Shown: piece after piece, positions 1-5,453 of the stretch
Numbering within the stretch: the stretch's first letter is position 1
Layout: each line of letters begins with the position of its first letter
Assembly: GCA_902761395.1 (NCBI GenBank)
Contig: CACWKJ010000074.1
Location: 1-5,453 of the forward strand
Origin: an uncultured Elusimicrobium sp.
GTDB lineage: Bacteria; Elusimicrobiota; Endomicrobiia; Endomicrobiales; Endomicrobiaceae
Length of the DNA stretch: 5,453 nucleotides
Direction of reading: 5' to 3'
Made by a program: the position numbers and the translations under genes
The notes under the pieces: model-generated
What the model was told of the DNA's origin: nothing
What the model saw: the letters and a program-made list of their open reading frames with translations, nothing else
Databases searched by the model: none

Positions 1-6
1 TATTAG

Positions 7-12
7 TATAAT
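7..12 (+). promoter_or_regulatory. Possible -10 element upstream of pheA
   Basis: The hexamer TATAAT lies 28 nt before the pheA start codon and matches the sigma70 -10 consensus exactly. Any -35 element would lie at or beyond the left window edge, so only half of the promoter can be judged. Transcription would begin near position 18-20, giving a leader of about 20 nt. In DNA this AT-rich a chance match is quite possible, and pheA could instead be read from an upstream gene. Confidence 0.35.
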
Positions 13-40
13 AATTGGCATATTTTTTACGGAAACATAT

Positions 41-1108
41 ATGAAAAATAAAATTTTACAATATAGAACAAAAATAGATATCATCGATAAGAAGATTTTG
101 GATTTACTTAATGAAAGAGCAAAAACGGCTGTTGAAATAGGAAAAATAAAACAATCTTCTTCGGCTGTTTATGTTCCCAGCAGAGAAACCGAAATAATAA
201 ATAATCTCATAAAAAACAATAAAGGTCCTTTAAGTAAACAAGATATTTCAGGTATATACAGAGAAATTATCAGTGTTTGCAGAGGAATGGAATCTAAATT
301 GAAAGTTTCTTATTTGGGACCGAAAGCAACATTCAGCTATCAGGCAAGTTTAAAATTGTTTGGTTTAAAAGCGGATTTTATTCCGATAAAAAGGTTGGCA
401 GATGTTATAGAAGAAGTTGAAAAACAAAGAGCCGATTATGCAGTTGTTCCTATAGAAAATTCAAATGAAGGTTCCGTAAATACAACTTTAGACGAACTTG
501 TAGATACAAATTTGAAAGTTGTAAACGAAATAAATATGAGAATATCTCATTGCCTTTTATCCAAGACAAAACTTGAGAATATTAGGGTGGTATATTCTCA
601 TCATCAGGCAATATCTCAATGCAGCAATTGGCTTCACAAAAATTTGCCTGATGCAGAAATTTTTCCTGTAAATTCTACCGCACAAGCAGCACAACTTGCT
701 TCAAAAAATTCTAAAGCGGCAGCTGTTTCTTCGGAAGTTGCGGCACAAATTTATAATTTGAATATTCTTGTTAAATCTATCGAAGACAGTAAAGATAATT
801 GGACAAGATTTTTTGTCTTAGGACACGATATATCAAGTAAAACAGGTAAAGATAAAACAAGTATAATTTTTACCATTAAAGATAAAGTTAATACTTTATA
901 TAACATTTTATCGGAATTCAGTAAAAACAAGATAAACTTAACAAAAATTGAATCAAGACCCACGAAGAAAAAAGTTTGGCAATATATTTTCTTTATAGAT
1001 TTTGAAGGACATGTAAGTGATAAAAAAGTTATAGATACACTTGAAAAAATAAAAGAACATTGTATATTTTTAAAAGTTTTGGGTTCATACCCGAAATCCG
1101 ATTTATAA
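41..1108 (+). CDS. pheA: Bifunctional chorismate mutase / prephenate dehydratase (P-protein) with ACT domain
   Basis: This cytoplasmic enzyme converts chorismate to prephenate and then to phenylpyruvate, the committed branch to phenylalanine. Residues 1-86 are an AroQ-type chorismate mutase helix bundle, with Arg9, Arg26, Lys37 and the Arg48-Glu49 pair in the places of the family's active-site residues. Residues 88-265 are the prephenate dehydratase domain: VSYLGPKATFS at 89-99, PIENSNEGSV at 137-146, and the catalytic TRF motif at 255-257. Residues from about 272 form the ACT regulatory domain, with the ESRP motif intact at 304-307. The usual GAL motif of this domain reads Asn284-Thr285-Leu286, which is unusual. 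At 355 aa the protein is close to normal length for a CM-PDT fusion. The ATG at 41 is preferred because it begins directly at the mutase domain, although only a weak GGA (31-33) serves as a ribosome binding site. hisC follows after 13 nt. Function is confident from motifs; feedback behaviour is not. Confidence 0.95.
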   Translation: MKNKILQYRTKIDIIDKKILDLLNERAKTAVEIGKIKQSSSAVYVPSRETEIINNLIKNNKGPLSKQDISGIYREIISVCRGMESKLKVSYLGPKATFSYQASLKLFGLKADFIPIKRLADVIEEVEKQRADYAVVPIENSNEGSVNTTLDELVDTNLKVVNEINMRISHCLLSKTKLENIRVVYSHHQAISQCSNWLHKNLPDAEIFPVNSTAQAAQLASKNSKAAAVSSEVAAQIYNLNILVKSIEDSKDNWTRFFVLGHDISSKTGKDKTSIIFTIKDKVNTLYNILSEFSKNKINLTKIESRPTKKKVWQYIFFIDFEGHVSDKKVIDTLEKIKEHCIFLKVLGSYPKSDL

Positions 1109-1110
1109 TT

Positions 1111-1115
1111 AGGAG
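1111..1115 (+). promoter_or_regulatory. Ribosome binding site of hisC
   Basis: AGGAG sits 6 nt before the ATG at 1122, inside the 13-nt gap after the pheA stop codon. This fixes the hisC start and indicates independent ribosome loading within a shared transcript. No promoter or terminator fits in the gap. Confidence 0.85.
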
Positions 1116-1121
1116 AATAAA

Positions 1122-2252
1122 ATGGGAAATTTTGATGCAGAAAAATTGGCAAGATCAGTTTGTAAAACTTTTCAACCTTATGTTGCAGGTAAACCGATAG
1201 AAACATTAAAAAGAGAACTCGGTTTAAAACATATAATAAAAATAGCTTCAAACGAAAATCCGTTAGGCCCTTCCAAAAAAGCAATTAAAGCAATGAAAGA
1301 TATTGCAGATAAAGTTTATTTTTATCCTGATTTTAATTCAACGGAACTTAAAACGGCACTTGCAAAACACTATAAATTAAAAATCAATAATATTATTGTA
1401 GGTTGCGGTTCCGATGAACTTATAGAAATTATCGCAAGAGCATATTTTAATCCCGAAGATGAAATTGTTATTTCAAAATATGCTTTTACAAGATACCAAA
1501 TGGCAGTAAAGTTGATGAATGCAAAGGAAGTTGTTGTTCCGATGAAAGAAGGTTTTGTTCACGATTTAAAAGCTATGGCAAAAGCATGTACAAAAAATAC
1601 AAAAGCCGTATTTATTACAAATCCTAACAATCCTACCGGAACATATAATACAAAAAAAGAATTCGAAGATTTTTTAAAAGCACTTCCTTTAAACAAATAC
1701 GGAGTAAAACCGTTGGTTATTTCCGATGAAGCATATTGTGAATTTGCTTCATATAAGAAAGATTTTCCTGATACATTAAAATATTTGGCAAAAAATCCTA
1801 ACTTGATAATTCTTAGAACTTTTTCGAAAATTTATGCTATGGCAGGTGCAAGAGTAGGTTATGGTTTGGTAAGTGAAACCGTATCAGATTATATTGAAAG
1901 AATAAGACCTCCTTTTGATGTAAACAAGTTTGCACAGGCAGGAGCAATAGCAAGTTTAAACGATAAATCTCAAGTTAAAAGAAGTGTTGCGCACGTAAGA
2001 AAAGAATTTAAGTTCATTTTTGCTGCACTTAAGAAAATGGGAATTAAATATATAGATTCCGTAGGAAACTTTTTCTTAATGTCGGTTGCACCGTTTAAAG
2101 GTAAACAAGTATTTCAAGATATGTTGAAAGAAGGTGTAATCATAAGAGCTATGGATGAATATGATTTACCTGATTATGTAAGAGTAACAATTGGAACAAG
2201 AAAAGAAAACGAACTTTTCTTAAAGAAGATAAAAAAAGTATTAAAAAAATAA
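1122..2252 (+). CDS. hisC: HisC-family aminotransferase (histidinol-phosphate / possibly aromatic)
   Basis: This is a PLP-dependent fold-type I aminotransferase of the histidinol-phosphate aminotransferase family, which moves an amino group between glutamate and imidazole-acetol phosphate; some members also use phenylpyruvate and 4-hydroxyphenylpyruvate. Visible motifs are the N-terminal ASNENPLGPS (42-51), Tyr68 in the YPD segment that in the family contacts PLP of the partner subunit, TNPNNPTGT (166-174) with the cofactor-binding Asn170, SDEAYCEF (201-208) with Asp202 that pairs with the PLP ring nitrogen, the Schiff-base Lys236 in RTFSKIYAMAG, and Arg354 in RVTIGT, the usual substrate-carboxylate arginine. 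The 376-aa length is at the upper end of normal for HisC, and the protein is complete. It lies 13 nt after pheA, whose product phenylpyruvate is a natural substrate for such an enzyme, and no other his gene is in view. The family call is firm; the choice between histidine, phenylalanine/tyrosine, or dual function is inference from context. Confidence 0.9.
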   Translation: MGNFDAEKLARSVCKTFQPYVAGKPIETLKRELGLKHIIKIASNENPLGPSKKAIKAMKDIADKVYFYPDFNSTELKTALAKHYKLKINNIIVGCGSDELIEIIARAYFNPEDEIVISKYAFTRYQMAVKLMNAKEVVVPMKEGFVHDLKAMAKACTKNTKAVFITNPNNPTGTYNTKKEFEDFLKALPLNKYGVKPLVISDEAYCEFASYKKDFPDTLKYLAKNPNLIILRTFSKIYAMAGARVGYGLVSETVSDYIERIRPPFDVNKFAQAGAIASLNDKSQVKRSVAHVRKEFKFIFAALKKMGIKYIDSVGNFFLMSVAPFKGKQVFQDMLKEGVIIRAMDEYDLPDYVRVTIGTRKENELFLKKIKKVLKK

Positions 2253-2262
2253 TTCTTGCAGG

Positions 2263-2291
2263 TTGACACAATTTTTAGTAATTGTTAAAAT
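2263..2291 (+). promoter_or_regulatory. Strong sigma70-type promoter of ppdK with extended -10
   Basis: A perfect -35 hexamer TTGACA (2263-2268) is followed by exactly 17 nt and then TAAAAT (2286-2291), five of six matches to the -10 consensus. A TG dinucleotide at 2283-2284, one base before the hexamer, forms an extended -10. Transcription would start near 2298, leaving a leader of about 50 nt before ppdK. The -35 begins 11 nt after the hisC stop codon, and I see no terminator for the pheA-hisC transcript here, so read-through into ppdK is also possible. Confidence 0.8.
2268..2285. repeat. Short dyad inside the ppdK promoter spacer
   Basis: ACAATT (2268-2273) and AATTGT (2280-2285) are perfect inverted copies separated by 6 nt. 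The dyad fills the spacer between the -35 and -10 elements, a common place for a repressor operator. The arms are short and AT-rich, so chance is a real alternative and no regulator can be named. Confidence 0.3.
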
Positions 2292-2336
2292 CTTTAAGAT
2301 TATTAGTGATATTTTTTATATCCAATAAAATAAAAT

Positions 2337-2342
2337 AAGGAG
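2337..2342 (+). promoter_or_regulatory. Ribosome binding site of ppdK
   Basis: AAGGAG lies 7 nt before the ATG at 2350, the best Shine-Dalgarno match in the window. It fits strong expression and settles the ppdK start, which also agrees with the conserved N-terminus MAKFVYSF. Confidence 0.88.
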
Positions 2343-2349
2343 ATTAAGT

Positions 2350-5079
2350 ATGGCGAAATTTGTGTATTCGTTCGGTGGCGGAAAAGCAGATGGTAATGGC
2401 AGTATGAGAAATCTTCTGGGCGGAAAAGGTGCTAACCTTGCAGAAATGGCAGGAAAAGTAAAGCTTCCTGTTCCTCCGGGATTTACAATTACAACAGAAG
2501 TTTGTACATATTACTATGACCACAAAAAAACTTATCCTAAGGAACTTGAAAAACAAGTTGCAACAGCTTTGAAAGCAGTTGAAAAAATTATGGGTAAGAA
2601 ATTCGGAGATCCAAAAGATCCTCTTTTAGTATCCGTAAGATCAGGTGCAAGAGCTTCAATGCCTGGTATGATGGAAACAGTTTTGAATGTTGGTCTTACC
2701 TCAAAAACACTTCCCGGTTTAATTGCAAAAACTAAAAACGAAAGATTCGCTTATGATGCATATAGAAGACTTATCATGATGTATTCCGATGTTGTTATGG
2801 AAAAATCTGCAGGTATTGAACCGGCAGACGATATGGGCATCAGAAAACAACTTGAAAGAGTTATGGACAAAGCTAAAAAAGCTAAAGGTGTAACAAAAGA
2901 TACGGAACTCGATGCAAACGATTTGAAAAAACTTTGCGAAGAGTTCAAAAAAGTAGTTAAAAAAGTTTTAGGTAAAGAATTCCCTGATGATCCGATGAAA
3001 CAACTTTGGGGCGGAATCGGAGCAGTATTTGCATCATGGAACGGAAAAAGAGCTATTGCTTACAGAAAAATCGAAGGTATTCCTGAAGATTGGGGAACTG
3101 CAGTAAATGTTCAAACCATGGTGTTCGGTAACATGGGTGATACTTCCGCAACAGGTGTTGCTTTCACAAGAAACCCCGGAAACGGAGATGCACATTTCTA
3201 TGGTGAATATCTTATAAATGCACAAGGTGAAGATGTTGTTGCAGGTATAAGAACACCTGCTTCAATTAACGAAGCAACAAAAACAGAACAAAATAAAGGC
3301 GAAGTATCTCTTGAAAAGTTTATGCCTAAAGTTTATAAAGAACTTGACGGAATACAGAAAAAGCTCGAAAAACATTACAGAGATATGCTTGATATAGAAT
3401 TCACAATTCAAGAAGGTAAATTGTGGATGTTACAGTGCAGAGTTGGAAAGAGAAACGGTCCGGCTGCAGTTAAAATGGCAATGGACATGGTAAAAGAAAA
3501 ACTCATTACAAAAGAAGAAGCTGTATTGAGAGTTTCTCCTGCACAATTAGATGAATTATTACATCCTATCATAGATCCTAAAGCTGAAAAAGGTGCAAAA
3601 GTTTTGGCAAAAGGTCTTCCTGCAGGTCCCGGAGGAGCCAACGGTCAAATCGTATTCTCGGCTGAAGATGCGGTAGCATGGAACAAAAAAGGTAAAAAAG
3701 TTATTCTCGTTAGAGAAGAAACAAACCCTGAAGATGTTGAAGGTATGAGAGCTGCTCAAGCTGTTCTTACTGCAAGAGGCGGTATGACCTCACACGCTGC
3801 ACTTGTTGCAAGAGGATGGGGAAAATGCTGTATAGTAGGTTGCGCTGATATCAGTGTTGATTTAGCAAAGAAAACAATGACAATCGGTGATAAGAAATTT
3901 AAAGAAGGCGATTATATAACTCTTAACGGAACGAAAGGTTTTGTTTATAATGGAGCATTGGCAATGGTTGACGGCACCAAGAACAAAATCTTGAACGATT
4001 TCTTAAAAGTTTGTGATTCTATAAGAAGATTAAAAATCAGAACAAATGCAGATAACCCTGCAGATGCAAAGAAAGCAAGAGAATTCGGTGCAGAAGGTAT
4101 CGGCCTTTTCAGAACAGAACATATGTTCTATGGTGAAAATTCGGAAAAACCTTTATTTGCATTAAGAAAAATGATTGCTTCGGCAACAACTGAAGAAAGA
4201 AAGAAAGCTTTAGATGAAATGTTCCCGTTTATGAAATCCAGTATTAAAGGAACAATGGAAGCTATGGACGGATATGCAGTAACAATCAGATTGTTGGATC
4301 CACCGTTACACGAATTTATTCCAAGAGAAAAAGCTCAACAGGAAATAATTGCCAAGAGCTTGAAGATTTCTTTGGATGAATTCAGATCAAGAGCAGATGC
4401 TCTTCACGAATCTAACCCTATGATGGGTCACAGAGGAGTAAGACTTGGTGTTACATATCCTGAAATAACAGAATATCAAGTAAGAGCTATATTTGAAGTT
4501 GCAGTTGAACTTTTGAAGAAAGGCAAAAAAGTTCATCCTGAAATAATGGTTCCTGTTGTATGTACGGAAAACGAATTGAAACTTCAAAAAGCTATAGTTG
4601 AAAAAGTTCATGCTGAAGTTTTGAAAAAAGCAAAAATTAAAAAATTAGATTATTCTTTCGGTACAATGATAGAAATCCCGAGAGCAGCATTAACAGCAGA
4701 TAAATTGGCAAATGTTGCAGAATTCTTCTCATTCGGTACAAACGATTTAACACAGATGAGTTTCGGATTCTCAAGAGATGATGTTGGTGCTTTCTTAGGC
4801 GACTACCAGGAAAAGAAAATCATTCCTGCAGATCCTTTCCAAACAATAGATCAGGAAGGTGTTGGTCAATTGATTAAGATGGGTCTTGAAAAAGGAAGAA
4901 GTGTAAGAAAAGGTATGAAAATCGGTATATGCGGAGAACATGGCGGAGAACCTAAATCCGTTGAATTCTGCAATGCTATCGGAATGACATACGTTTCTTG
5001 CTCACCTTTCAGAGTACCTATAGCAAGACTTGCAGCAGCACAAGCAGTTGCAAAAGAAAAAGTAGCAAAGAAAAAATAA
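2350..5079 (+). CDS. ppdK: Pyruvate, phosphate dikinase
   Basis: This cytoplasmic enzyme interconverts pyruvate + ATP + Pi and PEP + AMP + PPi, serving PPi-linked glycolysis or PEP formation in many anaerobes. The N-terminal ATP-grasp region shows GGKGANLAEM (24-33, Lys26) and SVRSGARASMPGMMETVLN (95-113, Arg97). The central swivelling phosphohistidine domain has GGMTSHAALVARGWG with catalytic His482 and, two residues before it, Thr480, the residue targeted by the PPDK regulatory protein in organisms that have it. The C-terminal PEP/pyruvate TIM barrel has GLFRTEHMF (Arg588), IRLLDPPLHEF (Arg647), NPMMGHRGVRLG (689-700), MIEIPRAAL (Glu775), FGTNDLTQM (Asn798, Asp799) and CGEHGGEP (catalytic Cys861). 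No motif I checked is missing. At 909 aa it is about 35 residues longer than the roughly 874-aa Clostridium symbiosum type, from small N-terminal, linker and Lys-rich C-terminal additions. Its G+C looks higher than that of pheA, which with the strong promoter and RBS suggests high expression. PEP synthase is excluded by the PPDK-specific N-terminus and barrel motifs. Confidence 0.98.
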   Translation: MAKFVYSFGGGKADGNGSMRNLLGGKGANLAEMAGKVKLPVPPGFTITTEVCTYYYDHKKTYPKELEKQVATALKAVEKIMGKKFGDPKDPLLVSVRSGARASMPGMMETVLNVGLTSKTLPGLIAKTKNERFAYDAYRRLIMMYSDVVMEKSAGIEPADDMGIRKQLERVMDKAKKAKGVTKDTELDANDLKKLCEEFKKVVKKVLGKEFPDDPMKQLWGGIGAVFASWNGKRAIAYRKIEGIPEDWGTAVNVQTMVFGNMGDTSATGVAFTRNPGNGDAHFYGEYLINAQGEDVVAGIRTPASINEATKTEQNKGEVSLEKFMPKVYKELDGIQKKLEKHYRDMLDIEFTIQEGKLWMLQCRVGKRNGPAAVKMAMDMVKEKLITKEEAVLRVSPAQLDELLHPIIDPKAEKGAKVLAKGLPAGPGGANGQIVFSAEDAVAWNKKGKKVILVREETNPEDVEGMRAAQAVLTARGGMTSHAALVARGWGKCCIVGCADISVDLAKKTMTIGDKKFKEGDYITLNGTKGFVYNGALAMVDGTKNKILNDFLKVCDSIRRLKIRTNADNPADAKKAREFGAEGIGLFRTEHMFYGENSEKPLFALRKMIASATTEERKKALDEMFPFMKSSIKGTMEAMDGYAVTIRLLDPPLHEFIPREKAQQEIIAKSLKISLDEFRSRADALHESNPMMGHRGVRLGVTYPEITEYQVRAIFEVAVELLKKGKKVHPEIMVPVVCTENELKLQKAIVEKVHAEVLKKAKIKKLDYSFGTMIEIPRAALTADKLANVAEFFSFGTNDLTQMSFGFSRDDVGAFLGDYQEKKIIPADPFQTIDQEGVGQLIKMGLEKGRSVRKGMKIGICGEHGGEPKSVEFCNAIGMTYVSCSPFRVPIARLAAAQAVAKEKVAKKK

Positions 5080-5093
5080 GATAAATAGGTATT

Positions 5094-5099
5094 TATAAT
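5094..5099 (+). promoter_or_regulatory. Possible -10 element before the downstream gene
   Basis: TATAAT lies 14 nt after the ppdK stop and 9 nt before the hairpin. No convincing -35 is seen 16-18 nt upstream, where the sequence is a run of A at the ppdK 3' end. If used, transcription would start near 5106, so the mRNA of the downstream gene would begin almost directly with the hairpin. Chance occurrence in AT-rich DNA is possible. Confidence 0.3.
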
Positions 5100-5108
5100 C
5101 TAAATAAA

Positions 5109-5145
5109 AATCGGGTTGGTGGCAATCCTACCAACCCGATTGTTT
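5109..5145. terminator. Hairpin, probable intrinsic terminator after ppdK
   Basis: AATCGGGTTGGT (5109-5120) and ACCAACCCGATT (5130-5141) form a perfect 12-bp stem around a 9-nt loop, which can be shortened by a further G-U and G-C pair. It is by far the most GC-rich structure in the intergenic DNA. On the + strand the tail is only TTGTTT, a modest U tract, whereas on the - strand the hairpin is followed by a T-rich run (complement of 5098-5110), so it could also stop antisense transcription. It begins 30 nt after the ppdK stop and ends 10 nt before the next start codon, so a second role in the leader of the next gene is conceivable. Confidence 0.8.
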
Positions 5146-5151
5146 AAGAAA

Positions 5152-5453
5152 ATGAAAAAAATAATAAATTTGTTATTAGGATTGTTTATCTGTTTATCGA
5201 TAAACACATATTTATGTGCTTCAAAAAAACAAGAACCTTCTTTTATCGACGGAAAGGATTTTGTTTCCGTTTCTTTAGACACTAAATTATTCTCTCCGAA
5301 TAATGATAGTTTCTTCGATACCGTAACTTTTGAAATTTCTCTTTTACAGGAAAAATTAAAAATAAAAAATTGGCAGTTGGATATTGTAAATACACAAACA
5401 AGTAAAGTTGTATATTCTTTTTCCGGTCAAACAGAAATTCCAGAAAAATTGGT
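5152..5453 (+). CDS. Exported protein with SPN-D motif, 5' part only
   Basis: The frame is open from the ATG at 5152 to the window edge, giving 100 full codons; the 3' end is missing. Residues 1-24 look like a signal peptide: Lys2-Lys3, a hydrophobic core (IINLLLGLFICLSI), and likely signal peptidase I cleavage around Ala23-Ser24. Cys14 and Cys22 are preceded by Ile and Leu, so a standard lipobox is not met. Residues 46-62 read LFSPNNDSFFDTVTFEI, resembling the 'FSPNGDGxNDT' start of FlgD-like or gliding-motility-type Ig folds in secreted and outer-membrane proteins of spirochaetes, Bacteroidetes and Elusimicrobia. The following KNWQLDIVN and VVYSFSGQ stretches fit the beta-strands of such a fold. 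The RBS is weak (AAGAAA directly before ATG); the start is chosen because it gives the signal peptide. It is separated from ppdK by the hairpin and is probably unrelated to it. The specific function is unknown. Confidence 0.78.
   Translation, partial: MKKIINLLLGLFICLSINTYLCASKKQEPSFIDGKDFVSVSLDTKLFSPNNDSFFDTVTFEISLLQEKLKIKNWQLDIVNTQTSKVVYSFSGQTEIPEKL

Noticed and set aside
1..7. TATTAGT shared with 2301-2307
   Set aside because: A 7-nt AT-rich match occurs at different positions relative to the two promoters and is not informative.
751..1284. 177-codon open frame on the - strand across the pheA/hisC junction
   Set aside because: It lies antisense to the PheA ACT domain and the HisC N-terminus, both with clear conserved motifs. 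Its Leu/Phe-rich translation is what AT-rich coding DNA gives when read backwards.
2231..2252. A-runs at the 3' end of hisC as a possible slippage or frameshift site
   Set aside because: The runs fall in the Lys-rich C-terminal tail next to the stop codon; the frame is intact and no alternative product is suggested.
2308..2322. GATAT-TTTTT-ATATC inverted repeat in the ppdK leader
   Set aside because: A 5-bp, nearly all A-T stem is too weak to be a terminator or riboswitch element and is expected by chance in this composition.
2344..2556. Antisense open frame over the ppdK start; similar ones at 2751-2948, 3034-3225, 3408-3641, 3559-3759 and 4387-4611
   Set aside because: All are fully opposite conserved PPDK sequence, have no recognisable motif, and show Cys/Ser/Phe-rich composition typical of shadow frames.
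2350..5079. PEP synthase or a PTS enzyme I as an alternative to PPDK
   Set aside because: The N-terminal GGKGANLAEM, the GGMTSHAA phosphohistidine motif and the barrel motifs ending in CGEHGGEP, in a single 909-aa protein, fit PPDK; enzyme I is far shorter and lacks the ATP-grasp domain.
5100..5282. 60-codon open frame on the - strand at the right end
   Set aside because: It runs antisense to the signal-peptide gene and through the hairpin; the + strand frame has a signal peptide and domain motif, so this one is a shadow.

Overview
The window looks like ordinary bacterial chromosome from an AT-rich organism, probably an anaerobe. All genes lie on the + strand: two amino-acid biosynthesis genes, a large central-metabolism gene, and the start of a secreted-protein gene. 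Trp is encoded by TGG and all three complete genes end in TAA, so the standard bacterial code fits. Every Arg codon I read is AGA, with two AGG in pheA and no CGN. Low G+C, pyruvate phosphate dikinase (PPDK), a fused chorismate mutase-prephenate dehydratase, and a downstream protein with an 'FSPNxD...DT' motif together suggest a lineage such as Elusimicrobiota (Endomicrobium-like) or Spirochaetota. This is an impression from the proteins and composition, not a demonstrated assignment.

Layout. 1-40: short leader with a consensus -10 hexamer. 41-1108: pheA, a bifunctional P-protein with a C-terminal ACT domain. 1122-2252: hisC-type aminotransferase, 13 nt after pheA and with its own good ribosome binding site, so the two are probably one operon. 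2253-2349: intergenic region with a near-perfect sigma70 promoter (TTGACA, 17 nt spacer, TGn-TAAAAT). 2350-5079: ppdK, complete, with all the active-site motifs I checked. 5080-5151: a 12-bp perfect GC-rich hairpin that ends only 10 nt before the next start codon. 5152 to the window edge: 5' part of a gene for an exported protein.

How the genes fit together. PheA converts chorismate to prephenate and then phenylpyruvate. The adjacent HisC-like aminotransferase can plausibly aminate phenylpyruvate to phenylalanine as well as, or instead of, its histidine-pathway reaction. PPDK interconverts pyruvate and PEP, and PEP is a precursor of chorismate. However, ppdK has its own strong promoter and is more likely a highly expressed glycolytic or gluconeogenic gene than a member of the aromatic operon. 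The last gene appears unrelated.

I found no mobile element, CRISPR array, tRNA or rRNA gene, and no evidence of a novel multi-gene system. The points worth a second look are the altered Phe-binding motif in the PheA ACT domain, the possible aromatic role of HisC, the ppdK promoter with a dyad in its spacer, the hairpin next to a start codon, and the extreme Arg codon bias.
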